64,000 bases of DNA from JAWKHR01 sp041394725 (lineage in GTDB: Bacteria; Acidobacteriota; Vicinamibacteria; Vicinamibacterales; SCN-69-37), in assembly GCA_041394725.1 (NCBI GenBank), contig JAWKHR010000012.1, positions 1-64,000 on the forward strand. Reading direction: 5' to 3'. Position numbers and translations under genes: made by a program. Positions within the stretch are counted from its first letter, which is position 1, and each line of letters begins with the position of its first letter. Of this stretch, positions 25,543-35,370 are shown one piece after another. The notes beneath the pieces were generated by a model. The model was given only the letters and a program-made list of their open reading frames with translations. It was not told the origin of the DNA and did no database searches.

Positions 25543-28539
25543 GTGGCGATATCGACGAAGCGCGGGCACTCGGCCGCCGACAAGATTTCCGGGTTCGGAC
25601 CGGTCGCCGAACGCTACCGGCGGTCCGGTGACCTCGAGCGGGCGGTCACGCTGTGCCGCCAGGGCCTCGAGAAGTTTCCCGATCACCTGTCCGGGCGCGT
25701 GACGCTCGGCTGGGCCCTGCTCGACCTCGGCCGCTACGACGAAGCGCGGGCCGAGCTCGAGCAGGTGCTCAAGCGCGCGCCCGACAACCTGGCCGCCATC
25801 CGCGGCCTCGCCGAACTCCACGACCGGGCCGAGAGCACGATGTACCTCGACATGGCCGCGCCCGGGCCATGGCCGCCGGAGTCATCCGAGACCGGCGACG
25901 ACGCCGCGGCTGGCGAGGTCGATGAGGCCGCCGAGGCCGCGGCCACGATCGAGGCGTCCAACGACACCGCGCTTGCCGCGCCCGGCGCCTCCACGACCTC
26001 CGCGGACGCCGCTTCGGGCGGTGCGTCCGCTGCCACGCCCGCCCCGATTCCCGTCGCCTTCTCGTCGGAACCCGACGCCGCCGCACCGGAACTCGTGTCC
26101 GCGGCCGAGGCCGCCATGGGCGACGCGGCCGCGCCGGCCGCGTCCACGCCCGACGTCACCATCTCGGACGCCGACCGCGCCGCCTTCGACTTCGGGCGAT
26201 CGGCCGCCAGCGAGGCCGGCCCGGCGTCACCCGCGCGGGTCGAGGACGTCGTCATCGAGACGGCCGCGGCCGCGATCAGCGGCGCGGCGACCCCGACCTC
26301 GGCCGACGATGCAGGCGGGAACGCCGACGCGGACGAAATGGCGCGGGCGATGGCCGATGCCCTCGTCAGCCCGGCGGCCGCGATCAGCGGCGTCGAGGCC
26401 GAAACCGCCGCCGCGTCGCCGACGGTCGGGGACGAGTCCGTCGCCACCTACGACGCCGCCGAGTCCGTGCTCGACGAGGCCGCCGAGGCCGAGGCCGATC
26501 AGCTCATCAACGCCCTGACCGGCGCCGTGCCGGCGGCCGAGACCGCGACGGCGACGCCTGACGACACCCGCACCGCGGACGTCGCCGAGCCCGAAGCGGA
26601 GAAGACCGGTACGCACGGCGACGACGCGGCGGTGCTCGACATCGAGGGGGACGTCGGGCTCGACCTGTCCGCGGCGATGCCGGTGCTCGGGGCCTCCGAC
26701 GCCGACGACGCGATCGGTCTGGCGTTCGCGACCGGAGCCGTCGCCGAGCCGGCCGGCGACGCGATGCTCGACGCCGCGGAAGCCGAGGCGGAACTCGCGG
26801 CCGCCCAGGCCGCACTCGATGCCGCCGCGGCCGAGGCGGTGCAGGACGAACTGGCCCGGGCGCACGAGGCGGCGATGGACGAGGCGGCCGACGCCGACCA
26901 GACGGCCCCGGCCGCCAGCGCCGAGGTCGTGGCCGACGACGCCGCGGAGCGCGCCGCCGACAAGGCCGCCGAGCGGGACGTGCGACGGGCGGCTGAGGCC
27001 GCCGAGGCCTTCGCCGCCGCGCAGGAGGACGTCCAGGGCCTCGCGGCCGAGGTCGAGGCGTTCGCGTCGTCCATCGAAGCTGACACCACGACCGCCCCGG
27101 TCCTGACGAGGCTCAGCGACGTGGTGAACGTCGCGTCCGACGTGCAGACCGCCGACCTCGTGCCGGCCGGCACCGAAGACGCGCTCGCCGAGGCCGAAGC
27201 GCGCGCCAGGGAGATGGTGCAGGCGGCCGCGCCGGCCGACGAACGCGACGAGGACGATCCGATCGACCTGCCACTGAATCACCTCGCGGCCATGACCGCG
27301 CCGCCCGAGGGCGAAGCACCGCCGGCGATGGCCTACGACACGTCGCCGGCCGACGACGCCTTCGAGGCGGATGCGTCCTTCGACGACAGCGCCATCGAGG
27401 TGGTGCTCGCGCGGGAAACCGTCGACGTCGAGGCCTTCGAGCAACGCCAGGTGGAGACGCCCGCCGATCTCGCCCTGCGCGAGGAGATCACGTCGGCGTT
27501 CGCCGAGGCACGCGCGCTCGAACCGGACGCCGATACGGTGGCCGCCCTGCGCGCGGCAGCCGAGCCGCCGCCCGTTCCCGATTCCAGTGGCGCCGAGGCG
27601 GCCAGCGACTTCATCGCCGAGGCGATGCAGGCCACGGACGCGCGCGAATGGGAGCCGCCGATCGCGGAGCGTGCCGCGCCAGCCGCCGAGACGGTCGAGG
27701 TCGCCGGCACGGCCGCGGCCGGGACCGAGGCCGACACGATGGCTGCCGCGGCAGCCGACGCCGCGCCCGCCATGGAAGCGGCCCTGCGCGACGCCATGGC
27801 GGCCGCCGCCGAGGTCGAGTCCGCGCAGGTCGCGGGCGTCGAGGTCGATGCGGCGATCGACGCCGAGGCGGCTGCGGCTGCCGTGGAGGCCGAGGAAGCC
27901 GCGGCCGCGCGGCCCGCAGCCCTCGAGGCCGGCATGCCGGGTGACGCGGGCGCACCTGCCGCCGAATGGGCGGAGGCCGTGTCGCAGGCGGCCAGTCCGG
28001 ATCCCGCCGACGTCGCCAGCGTCGAGCCAGCCCTGGTACTGGAGCCGATCGAGACGCCCAGCTCCGAGCCCGTCCAGGCCGCCCGTGCCGAGCCTGTCGA
28101 GGCCGCCCGTGCCGAGCCCGTCGAGGCCGCCCGTGCCGAGCCTGTCGAGGCGGCCCGTGCCGAGCCTGTCGAGGCCACGGAGGTTCCGGTCCTCGAACTC
28201 CAGGAACTGGAGCTGGTTCCGCTGTTCGAAACGCCCGAGCCATCGGCGCCGCCAGCCGCCTCGCCGAGCCAGGAGTTCGGCGGCTATGACGACCTGTCCG
28301 CGGCCAGTCAGGCCGAGGACGACGACGACGCCGTGGCGGAGTACGATGAGGACCGTTCGGCGCATGACGGTCGAAAGCACACCAGCCGCCGCAAGGCCAA
28401 GAAGATGGCCAAGGCCCGCACGCCTCGTCAGGGGCGGCGACGCAAGGCCGACCCGGCCGCACCCATCGCGGCGCTCGAGCGCATGCTGCGCGGCGTGCAG
28501 ACCCGCCGTTCGCAGGCCGCGTCCGAACACGTCGCCTGA
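25543..28539 (+). CDS. TPR protein with very long Ala/Glu/Asp-rich low-complexity region
   Basis: 998 residues from GTG 25543. Residues about 20-100 carry two to three TPR-like helices (AERYRRSGDLERAVTLCRQG, ARAELEQVLKRAPDNLAAI). Residues 110-940 are low complexity, dominated by Ala, Glu, Asp, Val and Pro. Within this lie four exact-length 24-base repeats coding ARAEPVEA (28081-28176). The last 60 residues switch to strongly basic (TSRRKAKKMAKARTPRQGRR). No signal peptide or membrane helix. The composition (TPR plus acidic disordered region, next to pilus genes) recalls FimV-like or scaffold proteins, but there is no LysM domain, so homology is not claimed. Function unknown. The last gene before pepP, with ten bases between. 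Confidence 0.78.
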   Translation: MAISTKRGHSAADKISGFGPVAERYRRSGDLERAVTLCRQGLEKFPDHLSGRVTLGWALLDLGRYDEARAELEQVLKRAPDNLAAIRGLAELHDRAESTMYLDMAAPGPWPPESSETGDDAAAGEVDEAAEAAATIEASNDTALAAPGASTTSADAASGGASAATPAPIPVAFSSEPDAAAPELVSAAEAAMGDAAAPAASTPDVTISDADRAAFDFGRSAASEAGPASPARVEDVVIETAAAAISGAATPTSADDAGGNADADEMARAMADALVSPAAAISGVEAETAAASPTVGDESVATYDAAESVLDEAAEAEADQLINALTGAVPAAETATATPDDTRTADVAEPEAEKTGTHGDDAAVLDIEGDVGLDLSAAMPVLGASDADDAIGLAFATGAVAEPAGDAMLDAAEAEAELAAAQAALDAAAAEAVQDELARAHEAAMDEAADADQTAPAASAEVVADDAAERAADKAAERDVRRAAEAAEAFAAAQEDVQGLAAEVEAFASSIEADTTTAPVLTRLSDVVNVASDVQTADLVPAGTEDALAEAEARAREMVQAAAPADERDEDDPIDLPLNHLAAMTAPPEGEAPPAMAYDTSPADDAFEADASFDDSAIEVVLARETVDVEAFEQRQVETPADLALREEITSAFAEARALEPDADTVAALRAAAEPPPVPDSSGAEAASDFIAEAMQATDAREWEPPIAERAAPAAETVEVAGTAAAGTEADTMAAAAADAAPAMEAALRDAMAAAAEVESAQVAGVEVDAAIDAEAAAAAVEAEEAAAARPAALEAGMPGDAGAPAAEWAEAVSQAASPDPADVASVEPALVLEPIETPSSEPVQAARAEPVEAARAEPVEAARAEPVEAARAEPVEATEVPVLELQELELVPLFETPEPSAPPAASPSQEFGGYDDLSAASQAEDDDDAVAEYDEDRSAHDGRKHTSRRKAKKMAKARTPRQGRRRKADPAAPIAALERMLRGVQTRRSQAASEHVA
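28081..28176 (+). repeat. Four tandem 24-base repeats inside the low-complexity gene
   Basis: Unit GCCCGTGCCGAGCCTGTCGA plus GGCC, four copies at 28081, 28105, 28129 and 28153, differing only at synonymous positions; a partial copy precedes (28066-28080). Each encodes ARAEPVEA. The core CGTGCCGAGCCTGTCGA is the complement of a CTCGACAGGCTCGGCACG-type word seen as intergenic repeats in other high-GC bacteria. Confidence 0.9.
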
Positions 28540-28548
28540 GGGACACGC

Positions 28549-29667
28549 ATGACCGCCGTGACGCGTCCGGACTGGTCCGGGCGCCTGGCTCGGCTCCAGG
28601 CCGGCCTGGCGGACGCCGCGCTCGAGGCGCAGGTCATCTCGGCGCCGAGGAACATCCGGTACCTGACCGGCTTCGACGGAACCGCCGGGCTGCTGGTCAT
28701 CGCGCCGCGCGCCGCCGTGCTGCTGGTGGACGGGCGTTATTCCGCGCTGGCCCGGGAGCGGCAGGCGCAGGGCGTCCTGGCGCCCGACGTCGAGGCCGTG
28801 GAGGTGTCGGGGCCCTACGACACCGCGCTCGTGGCCCTGCTCGGGGCCCGGGGCTGGCGCCGCGTGGGGTTCGAGTCGCAGCACGTCACGGTGGCCGGCC
28901 TGGCGCGCTGGGAGCGAGCGGCGCCTGACGTCTACTGGGGCCCCGTCGAGGACGCCGTGGAGCGGCTGCGACTCGTCAAGGACGCGTTCGAGGTCGCGGT
29001 CTTCCGTCGCGCCGGCGAGCAACTGGCCGGCGTCGCGCGCGCCCTGGGCAGCCTCGTCGCCGCCGGGCGGACCGAGCGCGAGGTGGCGCGGGCCATCGAC
29101 GCGGCGTTGGAGCGGGCCGGTTTCCAGGCCGTGGCGTTCCCGACGATCGTCGCCTCCGGGCCTCACAGCGCCCTGCCACATGCCCGTCCGACGGAGCGGC
29201 GGCTCGGCCCGGGCGACCTGGTCGTGCTGGACTTTGGCGGCGTCTTGGACGGATACTGCGTCGATTTGACTCGAATGGCCGCGGTGGGCGAACCTTCGCC
29301 GCCCCTTCGCGCAGCGTTCGAGGCCGTGCGTGAGGCTCAGGCGGCCGCGCTCGCGGCCGTCCGGCCCGGGATCGAGGCCAGCGCGGTCGATACGGCGGCA
29401 CGGGACCGGCTGGCGGCGCACGGACTGGGGGAGGCGTTCCTCCACGCGACAGGGCACGGACTGGGGCTGGAGGTCCACGAGGCCCCGCGGCTCGGTCGCG
29501 CGACCGATCACGGGTCGGAACGCCTGGCCGAGGGCATGGTCTTCACCGTGGAGCCGGGCGCGTACCTGGAGGGACTCGGGGGCGCGCGGCTCGAGGATGA
29601 CGTGCTGGTCCTGGCCGATGGCTGCGCGGTGCTGACCGACGCGCCGCGGGACCTGCTGATCGTTTGA
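28549..29667 (+). CDS. M24-family metallopeptidase (Xaa-Pro aminopeptidase type)
   Basis: 372 residues. N-terminal creatinase-like domain (about 10-135; NIRYLTGFDGTAGLLVIA) and C-terminal pita-bread domain (about 145-365). The five metal ligands are visible: Asp in VVLDFGGVLDGYCVD (two Asp, about 225 and 236), His in HATGHGLGLEVHE (about 304), Glu in FTVEPGAYLE (about 336) and Glu in RLEDDVLV (about 350). Removes N-terminal residues preceding Pro. The usual neighbour order in many bacteria is pepP-efp-accB-accC; efp is missing here and accB follows after four bases. Confidence 0.92.
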   Translation: MTAVTRPDWSGRLARLQAGLADAALEAQVISAPRNIRYLTGFDGTAGLLVIAPRAAVLLVDGRYSALARERQAQGVLAPDVEAVEVSGPYDTALVALLGARGWRRVGFESQHVTVAGLARWERAAPDVYWGPVEDAVERLRLVKDAFEVAVFRRAGEQLAGVARALGSLVAAGRTEREVARAIDAALERAGFQAVAFPTIVASGPHSALPHARPTERRLGPGDLVVLDFGGVLDGYCVDLTRMAAVGEPSPPLRAAFEAVREAQAAALAAVRPGIEASAVDTAARDRLAAHGLGEAFLHATGHGLGLEVHEAPRLGRATDHGSERLAEGMVFTVEPGAYLEGLGGARLEDDVLVLADGCAVLTDAPRDLLIV

Positions 29668-29671
29668 CACT

Positions 29672-30154
<483 letters not shown>

Positions 30155-30157
30155 CCG

Positions 30158-31534
30158 ATGTTCAACAAGATACTGATCGCCAACCGGGGGGAGATCGCGC
30201 TGCGCGTGATCTGCGCGTGCCGCGAACTGGGGATCAAGACCGTCGCGGTCTACTCCGAGGCCGACGAGCACGCGCTCCACGTGCGGTTCGCCGATGAGGA
30301 CGTCTGCATCGGCCCGGCCAGGAGCGCCGACAGCTACCTGAACGTGCCCGCGATCATCTCGGCCGCCGAAATCACGGGCGCCGACGCCATCCATCCGGGC
30401 TACGGGTTCCTGTCCGAGAGCGCCTACCTGGCCGAGGTCTGCGAGGCCTGCCACATCAAGTTCATCGGGCCGGACCCGAACGTCATCCGGCTGATGGGCG
30501 ACAAGGCCCGCGCGCGCCGCGCGATGAAGAAGGCGGGCGTGCCGGTGCTGCCCGGCAGCGACGGTCCCGTGCAGGGCGAGGAGCAGGCCCTGCAGGTGGC
30601 GAAGGAACTCGGCTTTCCGGTCATCATCAAGGCCGTCGCGGGCGGCGGCGGCCGGGGCATGCGCGTCATCCGCGCCGCCGACGAGCTGTCCAAGGCGCTG
30701 CGCACCGCGATGCGCGAGGCCGAGGCGGCCTTCGGCGTCGGTGACGTGTATCTCGAGAAATACGTCGAGTCCCCGCGTCACATCGAGATCCAGGTCCTCG
30801 GCGACCACCACGGCAACGTGATCCACCTCGGCGAGCGCGAGTGCTCGATCCAGCGGCGCCACCAGAAGCTCATCGAGGAGGCGCCCTCGACGATCATGAC
30901 CGAGAAGCAGCGCCGGCGGCTCGGGGCCACGGTGGTCGACGCGGCGCGCGCCGCGCAGTACACCAACGCCGGGACGTTCGAGTTCCTGATGGACCCGGCC
31001 GGCCACTTCTACTTCCTCGAGGCCAACACGCGGCTCCAGGTCGAGCACCCGGTCACCGAGTTCGTGACCGGGGTGGACATCGTCAAGGAGCAGATCCGGA
31101 TCGCGGCCGGCAAGCGCCTGTCGGTGCGTCAGAGCCAGGTCCGCATCGAGGGGCACGCCATCGAGTGCCGCGTGAACGCCGAGGATCCGGTCACGTTCAC
31201 GCCGAGCCCGGGCGTGATCCACGCCTTCAGCACGCCGGGCGGGCCCGGCGTCCGGGTCGACACGTTCGCCCACTCCGAGTGCACGGTGTCGCCCTACTAC
31301 GACTCGCTCATCGCGAAGGTGATCACCTACGGCCGCGATCGCCGCGAGGCCATCGCCCGCATGCGCCGCACTCTCGAGATGACCGTCGTCGACGGCATCA
31401 AGACGACGATCCCGCTGCACCTGAAGATCCTGGCCGAGGAGGACTTCATCGCCGGCCGCCTGAGCACCAGCTTCATGGAGCGGTTCATGCAGCCCGAGAA
31501 GAAGTCCTCGAACCGGCTCGCGGACACGGCCTGA
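30158..31534 (+). CDS. accC: Acetyl-CoA carboxylase, biotin carboxylase subunit
   Basis: 458 residues. Carboxylates the biotin of AccB with bicarbonate and ATP, first step of fatty-acid synthesis. Motifs: FNKILIANRGEIALRVI at the start, HPGYGFLSESAYLAEVC (about 78), the ATP-grasp glycine loop AGGGGRGMRVI (about 163), ERECSIQRRHQKLIEEAPS (about 228), FLEANTRLQVEHPVTE (about 286-301) and RIEGHAIECRVNAEDP (about 328). Four bases after the accB stop. Sequence clean throughout. Confidence 0.97.
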   Translation: MFNKILIANRGEIALRVICACRELGIKTVAVYSEADEHALHVRFADEDVCIGPARSADSYLNVPAIISAAEITGADAIHPGYGFLSESAYLAEVCEACHIKFIGPDPNVIRLMGDKARARRAMKKAGVPVLPGSDGPVQGEEQALQVAKELGFPVIIKAVAGGGGRGMRVIRAADELSKALRTAMREAEAAFGVGDVYLEKYVESPRHIEIQVLGDHHGNVIHLGERECSIQRRHQKLIEEAPSTIMTEKQRRRLGATVVDAARAAQYTNAGTFEFLMDPAGHFYFLEANTRLQVEHPVTEFVTGVDIVKEQIRIAAGKRLSVRQSQVRIEGHAIECRVNAEDPVTFTPSPGVIHAFSTPGGPGVRVDTFAHSECTVSPYYDSLIAKVITYGRDRREAIARMRRTLEMTVVDGIKTTIPLHLKILAEEDFIAGRLSTSFMERFMQPEKKSSNRLADTA

Positions 31535-32184
31535 CGACCCGCCTCCGGCTGCCGCGGCTCTACGCCATCCTGGACGTCGACCTCGTCCGGTCGCGCGGAC
31601 TCGATCCCATCGACGTCACCGACGCGTGGCTCGAGGCCGGCGTCCGCCTCCTCCAGCTCCGCGCCAAGTCACGCCCGCTCGGCCCGGTGACCGAGCTCGC
31701 CGACGTGCTCGCGGCCCGAGCCCGGGCGGTCGGAGCGACCTTCCTGGTGAACGATCGCGCCGACGTCGCGCGCCTCTCGGGCGCCGACGGCGTGCACGTC
31801 GGGCAGGAGGACCTCACGCCCGCGGAGGTCCGCGCGCTCGTGGGACCGGACGCCCTGGTCGGGCTCTCGACGCACTCGACGGCCCAGGTCCGGGCCGCCC
31901 GCGAGGCGCCGATCTCCTACCTGGCCATCGGCCCCGTGTTTCCGACGACGACCAAGGCGCGGCCGGATCCGGTGGTCGGCGTCGAGGGCGTCTCGGAGGC
32001 GGCCGCGGAGGCGGGGCAGTGGCCGGCGCCGAGGCCGGTGGTCGCGATCGGCGGGCTCACGCGCGCCACGGCCGCGCACGTGCTTCGGGCCGGCGCCGCC
32101 AGCCTGGCCGTGGCGTCCGATTTGATCGGCGACGACCCGGCCGCCTCCGCCCGCGCGTGGCTGCACGCGGTCGGCGAGGCCTGA
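31531..32184 (+). CDS. thiE: Thiamine-phosphate synthase
   Basis: 217 residues if initiated at CTG 31531, which overlaps the accC stop as CTGA. No ATG, GTG or TTG occurs in frame near the conserved start (LYAILDVDLVRS), so a CTG start or upstream translational coupling is the only option seen. Couples HMP-PP and thiazole phosphate to make TMP. Motifs: VRLLQLRAKS (about 39), ATFLVNDRADVARLSGADG (about 69-88), VHVGQEDLTPAEVR, YLAIGPVFPTTTKARPDP (about 130-147) and VVAIGGLT (about 170). No TPP riboswitch is possible within the operon. Confidence 0.88.
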   Translation: MTTRLRLPRLYAILDVDLVRSRGLDPIDVTDAWLEAGVRLLQLRAKSRPLGPVTELADVLAARARAVGATFLVNDRADVARLSGADGVHVGQEDLTPAEVRALVGPDALVGLSTHSTAQVRAAREAPISYLAIGPVFPTTTKARPDPVVGVEGVSEAAAEAGQWPAPRPVVAIGGLTRATAAHVLRAGAASLAVASDLIGDDPAASARAWLHAVGEA

Positions 32185-32203
32185 CGCCCTCGCGGCGCCT
32201 GCC

Positions 32204-33637
32204 TCAGTGCGAGACCTGGGCCCCCGTGACCGGGTTGTCCACCGAGTACTCCCTGCCGCCGTTCTCGAAGTAGTCCTTCGTGATCCGCCGCACGGTGCCG
32301 AGCAGGAACAGCAGGCCGATCAGGTTCGGGAACGCCATGAACCCGTTCAGGAGCGTCCCGACGGCCCAGACGAGCGGGACCGAGACGATGGCGCCGACGA
32401 GGATCAGGGCGGTGAACAGCACGCGGTAGATCTGCGTGAAGGACGGCCCGAACATGTACTCGAAGCACTTCTCGCCGTAGTAGTACCAGCCGATGAGGGT
32501 CGAGAACCCGAACAGGAACGAGCAGATGGCGACGATCACCGACGCGAACGGGATGGTCGTGCTCATGGCGGCCGCGGTCAGGTCGCCGCTCGCGGTCTGG
32601 TAGGCCGCGTCGGTCCACATGCCCGACTCGAGGATGACGAACGCCGTCATCGAGCAGACGACGATCGTGTCGATGAAGACCTCGAAGACGCCGACCACGC
32701 CCTGCTCGGCCGGGTGGCGGACGTCGGCGATGCCGTGGGCGATCGGCGCGCTGCCGAGGCCGGCCTCGTTCGAGAGCACGCCGCGGCTCACGCCGGCGGC
32801 GATCGACTGCGCGACGGTGGCGCCGACGAAGCCGCCCACGGCGGCCGTGGGCTCGAGGGCGTCGGCGAAGATCATCCCGAAGACGTGGGGCAGCTCGCCC
32901 GCGTTGATCACGACGTAGCTCAGCGCCGCCGCCACGTAGAGCACGATCATCGAGGGCACGAGCTTCTCGGCCACGTGCGCGATGCGCTGGATGCCGCCGA
33001 GCAGCACGAGGCCCACGGCCACCGTGATGATGACGCCGGGGATCCACGTGGAAATCTCGGCGCCCGTCGCCACCCGCACGGCCTCGACGAAGGTCCGCGC
33101 CACGGTGTTCGACTGGGCCATGTTGCCGGTGCCGACCATGGCGGTGACGGCGCCGAAGAACGCGAACATCATCGCGAGGGTCTTCGCGAACCCGGTCTCG
33201 CCCAGCCCGCGGGTGATGTAGTACATGGGGCCGCTCGCGAGCTGCCCGTTCTCGCGCGTCACGCGGTAGTGCACGCCGAGCACGGCCTCGGCGTACTTCG
33301 TCGCCATGCCGACGGTCGCGCACACCCACATCCAGAACACGGCGCCCGGCCCGCCGATGAGGATCGCCGTCGCGACGCCGCCGATGTTGCCGTTGCCGAC
33401 CGTCGAGGCGAGCGCGGTCGAGAGCGCCTGGAACGGCGTGATCGTCTTCGAGTCCCTCGGGCCCCGGCTGAAGGCGCCCTTCGTGACCATCTTCAGCGCC
33501 AGCGGGAACCGCCGGATCTGCACGAGGCCGGTCGCGAACGTGATGAGCAGGCCCACCGCCACGAGCAGCAGCGGCATGCGCCACCAGTAGTAGACCCAGT
33601 CGTTCAGGCCCAGGATCTGGTTCGTCAGCTGTTCCAT
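32204..33637 (-). CDS. Sodium:alanine/glycine symporter (AGCS family)
   Basis: 477 residues, about 11 membrane helices. AGCS signature region STVGNGNIGGVATAILIGGP (about 75-94) near the N-terminus and AVLGVHYRVTRENGQLASGP, MYYITRGLGE (about 120-150) following. Later SNEAGLGSAPIAHGIADVR (about 290-308) is also family-typical. Imports Ala or Gly with Na+ at the inner membrane. Transcribed in the same direction as the NSS transporter upstream (82 bases away), so the pair may be coregulated. Confidence 0.93.
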   Translation of the reverse strand: MEQLTNQILGLNDWVYYWWRMPLLLVAVGLLITFATGLVQIRRFPLALKMVTKGAFSRGPRDSKTITPFQALSTALASTVGNGNIGGVATAILIGGPGAVFWMWVCATVGMATKYAEAVLGVHYRVTRENGQLASGPMYYITRGLGETGFAKTLAMMFAFFGAVTAMVGTGNMAQSNTVARTFVEAVRVATGAEISTWIPGVIITVAVGLVLLGGIQRIAHVAEKLVPSMIVLYVAAALSYVVINAGELPHVFGMIFADALEPTAAVGGFVGATVAQSIAAGVSRGVLSNEAGLGSAPIAHGIADVRHPAEQGVVGVFEVFIDTIVVCSMTAFVILESGMWTDAAYQTASGDLTAAAMSTTIPFASVIVAICSFLFGFSTLIGWYYYGEKCFEYMFGPSFTQIYRVLFTALILVGAIVSVPLVWAVGTLLNGFMAFPNLIGLLFLLGTVRRITKDYFENGGREYSVDNPVTGAQVSH

Positions 33638-33719
33638 GTCGTCGATGTCTCCCTGGTGCGGACGCGGCGGGGCGGTGCCGGCGGCGTCGTTCCGGTTCGG
33701 TTCCGGTGCGGCGTCACGG

Positions 33720-35069
33720 CTAGCCCCGGATGGTCATGATGATGATGAGCGCGATGGCGGCCGGGCAGACCCAGCGGATCAGGAACGACCAGAGGCCCGC
33801 CATCGGCATGCGGCCCCCGGCGTTGAGTTCCTCGAGCGCGCGGTCGGTCCGCCAGACGTGGCCGACGAAGATCGCCAGCAGCAGGCCGCCGACGGGCAGG
33901 GCGAAGTTGTTCCAGATCGTCGCCATGAGCGACAGGAAGTCCATCCCCACGCCGGGCAGCGCGCTCAGGAAGCCCGACGCGCCGTTGGCCAGCGCCGACG
34001 GGATGGAGAGCAGGAACGTCACGCCGGTCAGCGTGAGCGCGGCCTTCCTGCGCGACCAGCCGTGCGAGTCGATGAAGTGCGACGTGGGGACCTCGAGCAG
34101 CGAGATCGTCGACGTGATGGCCGCCAGCGTCAGCATCAGGAAGAACGCGGCGCCGAACAGGTGTCCGCCCGGCATCGTGTCGAACAGTCGCGGCAGCACC
34201 ACGAAGATCAGGCCCGGGCCGCTCGACGTCGGGTCGAAGTCGGGCAGCGTGAAGCCGGCCGGGAAGATGATGAACCCCGCCATGAGCGCCACCAGCGTGT
34301 CGAGCGCGACCACCCACGCCGCGGCGCGGCCGATCGGCTCCTGCTGGCCGAGGTAGCTGCCGTAGGTGATCATCGCGCCCATGCCCAGGCTGAGCGAGAA
34401 GAACGCCTGGCCGAGCGCCGCGTTGATGACCGAGATGTCGAAGATCTTCTCGACGTCGGGGCGCAGGTAGTACTCGAGGCCGGCCTCGGCGCCCGGCAGC
34501 GTCAGCGCGCGGATCATCAGCAGGCCCATCAGCACGAACAGCGCCGGCATCAGCGCCTTGGTGATCCGCTCGATGCCCGACGACACGCCCCCGACGATCA
34601 CCGCCCCCGTGATGCCGAGCACGACTGCGGCCAGGCCGATGTTGAGCGGCCCGTTGGCGGTGAACGACGAGAAGAAGCTGCCGATGGCCTCCGGGCTGCC
34701 CGCCACCGCGCCCGACAGCGTGTAGTAGATGTAGGCGATCGCCCACCCGGCGATGACCGAGTAGAACGAGAGGATCGCCACGCCGGTCAGCACGCCCAGC
34801 ATGCCGGTGATCCACCACGCCGAGCCCGGGCGAATCACCCGGAACGCCCCGACCGGGTCCTTGCGCGCGCGCCGCCCGACCGCCAGCTCCGAGATCATGA
34901 TGGGCGCGCAGATCAGGAACACGCAGGCGAGATAGACGACCACGAAGGCCGCGCCGCCGCCGCGTCCGACCTGTGTCGGGAACCCCCAGATGTTGCCCAG
35001 CCCGACCGCCGAGCCGGCCGCGGCCAGGATGAACCCGATCCGCGAGCCAAACGCGCCACGATTCGCCAT
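33720..35069 (-). CDS. Sodium-dependent transporter (NSS/SNF family)
   Basis: 449 residues from ATG 35069; a GTG two codons upstream is less likely because GGAGG would then be too close. Twelve predicted helices. N-terminal signature GFILAAAGSAVGLGNIWGFP (about 12-31) with the unwound TM1 sodium/substrate site, then FVVVYLACVFLICAPIMISE. TM6-7 region FFSLSLGMGAMITYGSYLG (about 228-246). Related to LeuT/MhsT-type amino-acid transporters; substrate not predicted. Divergent from the APC permease with 300 bases between. Confidence 0.92.
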   Translation of the reverse strand: MANRGAFGSRIGFILAAAGSAVGLGNIWGFPTQVGRGGGAAFVVVYLACVFLICAPIMISELAVGRRARKDPVGAFRVIRPGSAWWITGMLGVLTGVAILSFYSVIAGWAIAYIYYTLSGAVAGSPEAIGSFFSSFTANGPLNIGLAAVVLGITGAVIVGGVSSGIERITKALMPALFVLMGLLMIRALTLPGAEAGLEYYLRPDVEKIFDISVINAALGQAFFSLSLGMGAMITYGSYLGQQEPIGRAAAWVVALDTLVALMAGFIIFPAGFTLPDFDPTSSGPGLIFVVLPRLFDTMPGGHLFGAAFFLMLTLAAITSTISLLEVPTSHFIDSHGWSRRKAALTLTGVTFLLSIPSALANGASGFLSALPGVGMDFLSLMATIWNNFALPVGGLLLAIFVGHVWRTDRALEELNAGGRMPMAGLWSFLIRWVCPAAIALIIIMTIRG

Positions 35070-35370
35070 TCGCACACCCCTCCAGCCGCCCCGGCCGCGC
35101 CGGGGAATCCAGCGGCTCTGACTGTTCAGCAGGCGTCCGGATGATACTTGGCCGGTCGCATCCCGCTCAACCCCTTTGGGATGGATGCTTTGCCAGTCCA
35201 GTCGGGGGCCCGGACGCGCGTCCCCGCGCCCCGGCGGCCGCAGCCCGCTGGCGCCCGGTCCAGCAGGCCGCGGGCGTTCCCGCTATAATCCGCGCCACTG
35301 CCCGGGACCGCACGGGCCCCGACCGTCCGACGCGCATGCCAGCGCAACCGAACAGGAGGCGAGTGGGCAC
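35070..35370. other. Divergent intergenic region between NSS transporter and APC permease
   Basis: About 300 bases with no gene. It contains GGAGG for the NSS gene near its left end, a TATAAT at 35284-35289 facing the permease, and AGGAGG at 35354-35359 before the permease start. No riboswitch fold or clear operator palindrome was recognised. Confidence 0.6.
35284..35289 (+). promoter_or_regulatory. Putative -10 (TATAAT) of the APC permease gene
   Basis: Perfect TATAAT; start near 35296 would give a leader of about 75 bases containing AGGAGG. No good -35 at 17 bases was found (GC-rich). Inferred. Confidence 0.5.

Noticed and set aside
28066..28176. CRISPR array
   Set aside because: Repeats are directly adjacent without spacers and code for an octapeptide in frame; no cas genes in the window.
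31535..31560. TPP riboswitch in front of thiE
   Set aside because: thiE starts at the accC stop codon, so no leader exists, and no THI-element sequence was seen.
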